Positions 59,732-64,000 of a stretch of 64,000 nucleotides of DNA are shown here, piece by piece. Positions within the stretch are counted from its first letter, which is position 1. Each line of letters opens with the position of its first letter. A model generated the notes under the pieces. That model had not been told where the DNA came from, did not search any database, and saw nothing but the letters and a program-made list of their open reading frames with translations. The translations under genes were made by a program, and so were the position numbers. Source of the stretch: Paenibacillus dakarensis (GTDB lineage Bacteria; Bacillota; Bacilli; Paenibacillales; Paenibacillaceae); NCBI RefSeq assembly GCF_001373415.1, contig NZ_CDSE01000007.1:62001-126000 (forward strand), written 5' to 3'.

Positions 59732-60526
59732 ATGAAGACAGCAGAATCGTCTGCAGCGGCGCAGACAGGGAGGGTGAATTGGGTGCTGTTTAATCCCAAA
59801 ACCTATGCAACGATCCTCTATTTATTGTTATCCCTCCCGTTAGGGATTATTTATTTCACCATAGCGATAACGGGACTTGCTTTATCAATCGGTCTAACTC
59901 CCCTATTTATCGGAATACCGATGTTTTTTGGAGTAGCGAAGCTGCTTGGCGGGATGGTGAATTTTGAACAAAACATCATTAGACAAATTTTAGGCTTGCC
60001 TGCTCCTGTATCGTATACCAACCATCGACAATCTGAAGCCGGGCAGAGCTGGCTGAAGCAAATGTTCGCGGGGTTTGACGGAGGGCTATTCATTCGAAAC
60101 CTGCTGCTCGTATTCCAAAGATTTGTAACAGGCATTGTATTCTTTATCATTATGGTAACGGCGCTTTCACTGGGACTCGGATTTATTGCTCTTCCAGTCG
60201 TGCATATTATTCTGATGAATGAATTGCAGATAGATATTCTAGAGAATAGCCTGTTTAGCTATTTTCATATCGATTGGACATATAATCAGCAATATCTGCT
60301 GTATTTGGGAGTAGGCCTTGTACTATTCTGGGCTGCGCTTCGCGTTGTGAATGGGCTCATGCAAATTCAGCGCAGAATCCTGTACGTGGATGAGCCATAT
60401 CAGCAGCTGTCAGTGCCGGTGGAAACACAAATGCATAAGGCGGCTCAGCCGGAATATGAATATTATGACTATAAAGAAGATCAGCCTGCTCAAGGGATGA
60501 TGCGGCCGGCCTACAGAGAGCTTTAG
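59732..60526 (+). CDS. Putative sensor-domain membrane protein
   Basis: 264 residues, four to six hydrophobic segments. The N-terminal half (FNPKTYATILYLLLSLPLGI, TGLALSIGLTPLFIGIP) matches the putative-sensor domain found on many actinobacterial and bacillar membrane proteins next to two-component systems. The C-terminus is acidic and aromatic (EYEYYDYKEDQ). ATG at 59732 has AAGGAG 9 nt upstream; a TTG two codons earlier is too close. The gene ends inside its own terminator stem. No kinase is adjacent. Confidence 0.7.
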   Translation: MKTAESSAAAQTGRVNWVLFNPKTYATILYLLLSLPLGIIYFTIAITGLALSIGLTPLFIGIPMFFGVAKLLGGMVNFEQNIIRQILGLPAPVSYTNHRQSEAGQSWLKQMFAGFDGGLFIRNLLLVFQRFVTGIVFFIIMVTALSLGLGFIALPVVHIILMNELQIDILENSLFSYFHIDWTYNQQYLLYLGVGLVLFWAALRVVNGLMQIQRRILYVDEPYQQLSVPVETQMHKAAQPEYEYYDYKEDQPAQGMMRPAYREL

Positions 60527-60542
60527 AAGCTCTCTTTTTTTT
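60515..60542 (+). terminator. Terminator overlapping the stop of the sensor-domain gene
   Basis: AGAGAGCTT pairs with AAGCTCTCT around TAG, the gene's stop codon, followed by at least seven T. Confidence 0.88.
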
Positions 60543-60622
60543 AGAAAATCCACGATGTGATGCATGATTTATTGGGACATTCTCTTCGTTTTTTATTTTG
60601 AGTGATATAACAGTTATTGTTA

Positions 60623-61573
60623 TCAGTCAAAATATTCCTCGCAATATTCCAATGACTTATCCAGGAACTCTTGCAGCTTGTCTAAATCGCTATACAACCC
60701 ATGATTGGAATTAGGAAACGCAATGTAGTCATAGGTAACGCCGTGTGAATCCAAAGCATCCATCAGCAGAAATTTGAGCTGCGCAGGGACACAATGGTCT
60801 TTTAATCCGTATCCAATTAAAAACGGAACAGTATCATCTGTAATCATCCTTGCCGGGGAGATTTCGTCGATATACTTGCTATATTCCCCAGACTCCATCA
60901 TAGCGTCAGTAATGGGGTAGCCGGTCATCATCGTTGCAAATTCTGCATCCGTTTCTAGTTTATCCACCTTTTTGAGCAAATCCCACTCGCTAGGTTCAAA
61001 ATCAGCAGGCGCGGCAAGCTGAAACACAAACTTCACCGGGATTGCTGACTGAGATGGGCTCATCAGGGCGTAATTCATCGCCAAAGTACCTCCGGCAGAT
61101 ACACCGCTGGTTGCCATACCGCCGAGATCAAATCCCAGTTCTCTGCATTTTGCGTAAATGGCATCCACAGCGTTTTTTATTTCACTGTTCATAATAGAAA
61201 GGGATGCGTCAAGTCCCTTTGTCTGCAAGGTGTAATCCAGTGTCGCCGTAATGTACCCCTTATCGGCATAATATTTGCAAAAGGAGGCCATGTCCTCTTT
61301 TGAACCGGAATTAAAACTGCCCCCGTGAATGAACAAAATTAGATACTGGGTTTTCTCAGGTTCTAAACTGTTTGGTATATATAGGTCAAGCTGATGCCCG
61401 TTCTCATTTTGATAGTCCAGATTGGTGTATGTTCTTCCAACAGTATCATTCCATTCGACTTCCAACAGTTTTTGCGGCAAGGCGCCATAATAACCGGCAG
61501 TCAGAACGGCACTTAGAACAAATACCACTAAAAACAGAACTGCGTATGCCATAATCTTTCGTTTTCTGTTCAT
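60623..61573 (-). CDS. Membrane-anchored alpha/beta hydrolase (esterase/BD-FAE type)
   Basis: 316 residues with an N-terminal membrane anchor (about 4-26). The oxyanion loop is LFIHGGSFNSG, the nucleophile Ser is in TSGVSAGGTLAM, the acid in YGLKDHCVP and the catalytic His in NSNHGLYSD, the carboxylesterase/lipase layout. ATG at 61573 has GAGG 9 nt upstream. An in-frame ATG at 61588 overlaps the stop of the small upstream gene (ATGA) and would allow coupling but has no ribosome binding site. It is last in a leftward unit with the 35-residue peptide and another hydrolase. Confidence 0.85.
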   Translation of the reverse strand: MNRKRKIMAYAVLFLVVFVLSAVLTAGYYGALPQKLLEVEWNDTVGRTYTNLDYQNENGHQLDLYIPNSLEPEKTQYLILFIHGGSFNSGSKEDMASFCKYYADKGYITATLDYTLQTKGLDASLSIMNSEIKNAVDAIYAKCRELGFDLGGMATSGVSAGGTLAMNYALMSPSQSAIPVKFVFQLAAPADFEPSEWDLLKKVDKLETDAEFATMMTGYPITDAMMESGEYSKYIDEISPARMITDDTVPFLIGYGLKDHCVPAQLKFLLMDALDSHGVTYDYIAFPNSNHGLYSDLDKLQEFLDKSLEYCEEYFD

Positions 61574-61584
61574 TTCTGCTTTCC

Positions 61585-61692
61585 TCATATCAGATTGTCT
61601 AAGAGGAGCTTCCCGCTGATTCCTCCGAGAATTGCCGCCACAACTATGATCGCAGCGACTACACCTATTTTTATCATAGTCTCTTTGCTCAT
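61585..61692 (-). CDS. 35-residue single-helix membrane peptide
   Basis: ATG at 61692 has AAGGAG 9 nt upstream. The peptide starts MSKETMIK, then one hydrophobic helix (GVVAAIIVVAAILGGISG) and ends KLLLDNLI. Its TGA overlaps an in-frame ATG of the next hydrolase gene (4 nt), and it begins 14 nt after the previous hydrolase. Strong ribosome binding site, helix and coupling favour a real small gene. It is below normal annotation limits. Function unknown; it could anchor or regulate the neighbours. Confidence 0.65.
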   Translation of the reverse strand: MSKETMIKIGVVAAIIVVAAILGGISGKLLLDNLI

Positions 61693-61705
61693 AAAGCCGT
61701 TCTCC

Positions 61706-62653
61706 TTATCTGTTTTTCTCTATATCCTGATAATAGCGATTGGAGAGAATTTCAGCGTTCTCCCCGGCAAAGGCTTGTGCTGCTTCCTCGTCATCTTGTA
61801 ATTGCCACATAAAGAAGGCGGTCATATAGCCATCGACAAAGTACAGCATATCGCCGTGGTCACCATCATTTCTGCGGAACATCAGCTTTGCTGTGGAATC
61901 GGGGATGCTGTTGTATATTTTCTGCAGGCCATTGAGCGGACTAATCGTGCTGCTATCCGTATTTCCGGTTGCAGCAAGTAATAAGGTTGGTACAGTTAGT
62001 TTACTTGCATCATAATCCCATTCGATCGCCGCTGCCAAATCCGGCCAGGTAGGACTTGCTGCAAAGACAGCTTTAATCATCGAAGCATGTTTGATGTCCG
62101 TCGCAGCATTGATAGCCCCGACGCCGCCCTGGGAATGCCCGGAAACGCCGATGCGCTCTAAATCCACTTTGCCAAAGAAGGGGTTGCTTTCCCAGTTCGC
62201 AAGCTGCGCCTGCCCGTTCATCTTCATTGCAAACCGTAGACTCATTTCGGCGGAAAATCCATTCCAGGAGTATTCCTCCTCCGTAGCCATAACGATAAAG
62301 CCCCACGAGGCTAAATGCTCCAGCACCATCGTATATTTAGAGGCTTTTACACCTGTACCGTTGCAAAAAATAACAACGGGATATTTTTCATTTTTAGTTT
62401 CAAGAGCGGAAGGATACCATATCTCATATTTCTTGTATGGCTGCAGTACGCTTGCTTCTTTATAAGAAACTTCATATGCACCGTTTTGCAAATATTTTGC
62501 TTCTATTTCTCCACCGGTCTGCACCGTCTGCGTGTAAGTTTTCGGAACAGCTGGTCGGGATGACAGCCACAGACACCCGCCAATCAGGGCGGCGGCAAGA
62601 CACAGAATCACAATCACAATAATTTTCGTATTCATTCTTTTTCTCTCTTTCAT
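61706..62653 (-). CDS. Membrane-anchored alpha/beta hydrolase (cutinase/PET-hydrolase-like)
   Basis: 315 residues. One N-terminal helix (about 9-30; the cysteine in IGGCLWL could be a lipobox). The nucleophile is in VSGHSQGGVGAINAA, an acidic residue follows in LLLAATGNTDSST and the histidine is in NDGDHGDMLYF. VVIFCNGTGVKASKYT is the oxyanion region. The fold resembles the chlorophyllase/cutinase-like or PET-hydrolase group. GAGG lies 5 nt before the ATG at 62653. First gene of the leftward unit, controlled from the divergent TetR region. Confidence 0.82.
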   Translation of the reverse strand: MKERKRMNTKIIVIVILCLAAALIGGCLWLSSRPAVPKTYTQTVQTGGEIEAKYLQNGAYEVSYKEASVLQPYKKYEIWYPSALETKNEKYPVVIFCNGTGVKASKYTMVLEHLASWGFIVMATEEEYSWNGFSAEMSLRFAMKMNGQAQLANWESNPFFGKVDLERIGVSGHSQGGVGAINAATDIKHASMIKAVFAASPTWPDLAAAIEWDYDASKLTVPTLLLAATGNTDSSTISPLNGLQKIYNSIPDSTAKLMFRRNDGDHGDMLYFVDGYMTAFFMWQLQDDEEAAQAFAGENAEILSNRYYQDIEKNR

Positions 62654-62683
62654 TCGTACCTCTTGATGTATATAAAATTTGAA

Positions 62684-62713
62684 TGTATATTAGCGATGGA
62701 ACGAAAGTTCCAA
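62684..62713 (-). promoter_or_regulatory. Promoter of the hydrolase operon
   Basis: On the minus strand TTGGAA (62713-62708), 18 nt, TATACA (62689-62684). The first operator lies within this promoter. Confidence 0.55.
62697..62712. promoter_or_regulatory. TetR-type operator 1
   Basis: TGGAAC-GAAA-GTTCCA, perfect 6-bp arms, inside the hydrolase promoter. Confidence 0.7.
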
Positions 62714-62766
62714 AGCAATAATAATTTTACTGAAAAACTTCGATGAATCAAGTGATTAACTGCGAT

Positions 62767-62793
62767 TGGAACGAAAGGGGGCAAAGCGTTCCA
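62767..62793. promoter_or_regulatory. TetR-type operator 2
   Basis: TGGAACG and CGTTCCA, perfect 7-bp arms 13 nt apart, just before the regulator's start codon. The half-site is the same as in operator 1. Confidence 0.65.
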
Positions 62794-62795
62794 CG

Positions 62796-63326
62796 ATGAA
62801 AAAATACACAGAAGAAGGCAGCGATTATATACGAGCGGTCATCGGCGGGGCGGTATTCGCATTGCTTGAAAACACCAATTATGATGCTATCAAGGTGGTG
62901 GATATCTATCGAAAAGCAGCTGTGGGCAAGACTACTTTTTATCGCTATTTTGGAAACAAAGACGGCAAAAAAGACGCAATGTTTTTCAACTTAAAAGAAG
63001 GATTTCTGGAATTTTGCAGAAATCACCCCGAACTTGAACAGATAGATGATCGTTTCGGCGGCTACATCTGGGAAGAAAAAGAAAAAATGAAACTGCTCAG
63101 TCGGGAAAACTGTATGGATGTACTGGACAAGCTGATTTTATCCGTTTACGGACCAAAGGACGATCAAAATGACAACATTTATTTTCACTATATGGGCGCG
63201 GGGCTCTGGATGGGACTCATTCGAGCCGTAATCCAAAATGACTTTTGTGATGAGCCACAAGTTATCCGTGAAAAATTAGCGATTGGGTTTACGCAGCTAT
63301 TTCAAAATCAGACACCGCATAATTAA
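62796..63326 (+). CDS. TetR/AcrR family transcriptional regulator
   Basis: 176 residues. The N-terminal HTH is recognisable in ALLENTNYDAIKVVDIYRKA followed by VGKTTFYRYFGNKDGKKDAMF. The C-terminal part resembles the TetR_C region of Bacillota regulators (YFHYMGAGLWMGLIRAVIQND). ATG at 62796 is given; the ribosome binding site (GGGGG) is about 15 nt away, so expression may be weak; TTG at 62766 lies inside operator 2. It is divergent from the hydrolase unit and very likely binds the two TGGAAC palindromes. Confidence 0.85.
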   Translation: MKKYTEEGSDYIRAVIGGAVFALLENTNYDAIKVVDIYRKAAVGKTTFYRYFGNKDGKKDAMFFNLKEGFLEFCRNHPELEQIDDRFGGYIWEEKEKMKLLSRENCMDVLDKLILSVYGPKDDQNDNIYFHYMGAGLWMGLIRAVIQNDFCDEPQVIREKLAIGFTQLFQNQTPHN

Positions 63327-63357
63327 AAGCCATATTTTTAGGAAAAGGAGGTTAATG

Positions 63358-63906
63358 ATGCTGACATCCAAACAAGAAGAAAGTTTAAGTGAATTTATGA
63401 GTAAAAATCTTAGGCATACTCCTGAGCAATATGGAGTTGAGTTAGATCATGAAGGATTCTGCCATATTCATGACCTGATTAAAGGGATTAAATCGGAGAA
63501 TAAATGGTCTGAAATTGCTGATTCCGATATCCTTCAGGTTGTAGAGAATTGTCCCAAGCAAAGATACGAGATCATCAATGGATACATAAGAGCCAATTAT
63601 GGTCATAGTGCAGGCAGGCTCGAATATAAAGAATCCACTCCGCCGGCAGTGCTCTATCACGGCACAAACACTAAGGTCGTCGACAAGATTCTGCTCGAAG
63701 GAATCAAACCCATGGGAAGAAAATACGTTCATTTATCTGAGGGCCTGGAGTTTGCAACTTTAGCTGGCAAAAGACGCGGTGAGCTGGTTATCCTCAACGT
63801 GGATACTGTAGAATCAGCAGCCAACCATGTTAAGTTCTATGTTGCCAAGCATGGTGTTTGGCTTGCTGACTATGTGCCTCCACAGTATTTATCCGTAAAA
63901 AGGTGA
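63358..63906 (+). CDS. kptA: RNA 2'-phosphotransferase (Tpt1/KptA)
   Basis: 182 residues. Removes an internal 2'-phosphate from RNA using NAD, yielding ADP-ribose 1'',2''-cyclic phosphate; in eukaryotes it acts in tRNA splicing. The family sites are present: LRHTPEQYGVELDHEGF, YIRANYGHS, VLYHGT and HLSEG, ending DYVPPQYL. These hold the R-H-R-R catalytic set of KptA. AAGGAGG is 6 nt before the ATG at 63358; ATG 63355 is one codon earlier. Bacteria lack the splicing ligase that makes its substrate, so its role here is open, perhaps RNA repair. Confidence 0.92.
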   Translation: MLTSKQEESLSEFMSKNLRHTPEQYGVELDHEGFCHIHDLIKGIKSENKWSEIADSDILQVVENCPKQRYEIINGYIRANYGHSAGRLEYKESTPPAVLYHGTNTKVVDKILLEGIKPMGRKYVHLSEGLEFATLAGKRRGELVILNVDTVESAANHVKFYVAKHGVWLADYVPPQYLSVKR

Positions 63907-63949
63907 GCGTATATGTCTAACAACAAACGACGCGCATACCGGGATTTAT

Positions 63950-64000
63950 ATGGCAAATATTGAGGATTTTTTTAAATTAGATATTCCTGTCGGCACGATC
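63950..64000 (+). CDS. CsaA-like tRNA-binding-domain protein (3' cut by the window end)
   Basis: The 17 codons present read MANIEDFFKLDIPVGTI, the same as the beginning of CsaA and related OB-fold tRNA-binding proteins (xxIEDFxKLDIRVGTI), except Pro for Arg at position 13. No clear ribosome binding site precedes the ATG. A 16-codon open frame with AGGTGA upstream (63913-63963) overlaps this start and could be a leader. Confidence 0.6.
   Translation, partial: MANIEDFFKLDIPVGTI

Noticed and set aside
60602..60626. Fur-like inverted repeat (TGATATAACA/TGTTATCA)
   Set aside because: Lies between the 3' ends of two convergent genes, not at a promoter, and matches the Fur consensus poorly.

Overview
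The window reads as chromosome of a Bacillota bacterium, most likely Paenibacillus. The grounds are the gene order cggR-gapA-pgk-tpiA-gpmI-eno, the secG-rnr-smpB-ssrA block, B. subtilis-type FadR, CtsR and CggR control sites, strong AGGAGG ribosome binding sites with frequent TTG and GTG starts, and a secreted protein with the copper-amine-oxidase-like stalk domain common in Paenibacillus. No rRNA, CRISPR array, prophage or insertion sequence was seen. Most of the window is core metabolism and RNA quality control, with small accessory islands between.

Layout. 1-3531: spermidine/putrescine importer potABCD (potA cut by the window edge). 3824-4906: secreted stalk/DUF3298 protein. 5190-6030: clpP with a CtsR operator, then tRNA-Arg(CCG), both leftward. 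6264-13763: CggR-controlled glycolytic cluster. 13807-13977: a nested palindrome. 14054-18752: M29 aminopeptidase, a patch of decayed small genes (lipoprotein, GrpB), a DUF4181 protein, a lipoprotein, an SDR enzyme and an M50 peptidase. 18884-24663: a three-gene TerB-N/TerB-C, DUF2791 ATPase and Lhr-like helicase operon, with a perfect LexA box in its upstream region. 24837-29206: BCCT osmolyte transporter, ABC exporter, and a methyltransferase broken by one stop codon. 29282-32197: PdaC-like deacetylase, and a protein fusing a helix-turn-helix to a degenerate F1-ATPase beta subunit. 32252-45262: fatty-acid beta-oxidation regulon (etfA, etfB, fadR leftward; fadF, fadN, fadA, fadE, lcfA and a thioesterase rightward) around a FadR operator and a cre site. 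45314-50135: secG, rnr, smpB and ssrA. 50416-55010: MMPL exporter, two-component system and a small membrane protein. 55379-58369: a RelE-like/SF1 helicase/TPR/SEC-C protein. 58414-60542: membrane proteins and a gene remnant. 60623-63326: two anchored alpha/beta hydrolases and a 35-residue membrane peptide, divergent from a TetR regulator with two matching operators. 63358-64000: kptA and the start of a CsaA-like gene.

How it works together. Glycolysis and fatty-acid oxidation carry opposite control: the CggR operator lies just downstream of the glycolytic promoter, while the fad genes have FadR and a probable CcpA (cre) site. The two best candidates for undescribed biology are the LexA-box-associated TerB/ATPase/helicase operon and the HTH-ATP-synthase-beta fusion. 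The RelE-like/helicase/SEC-C protein comes next. Functional statements rest on motif reading by eye; no database search was run.
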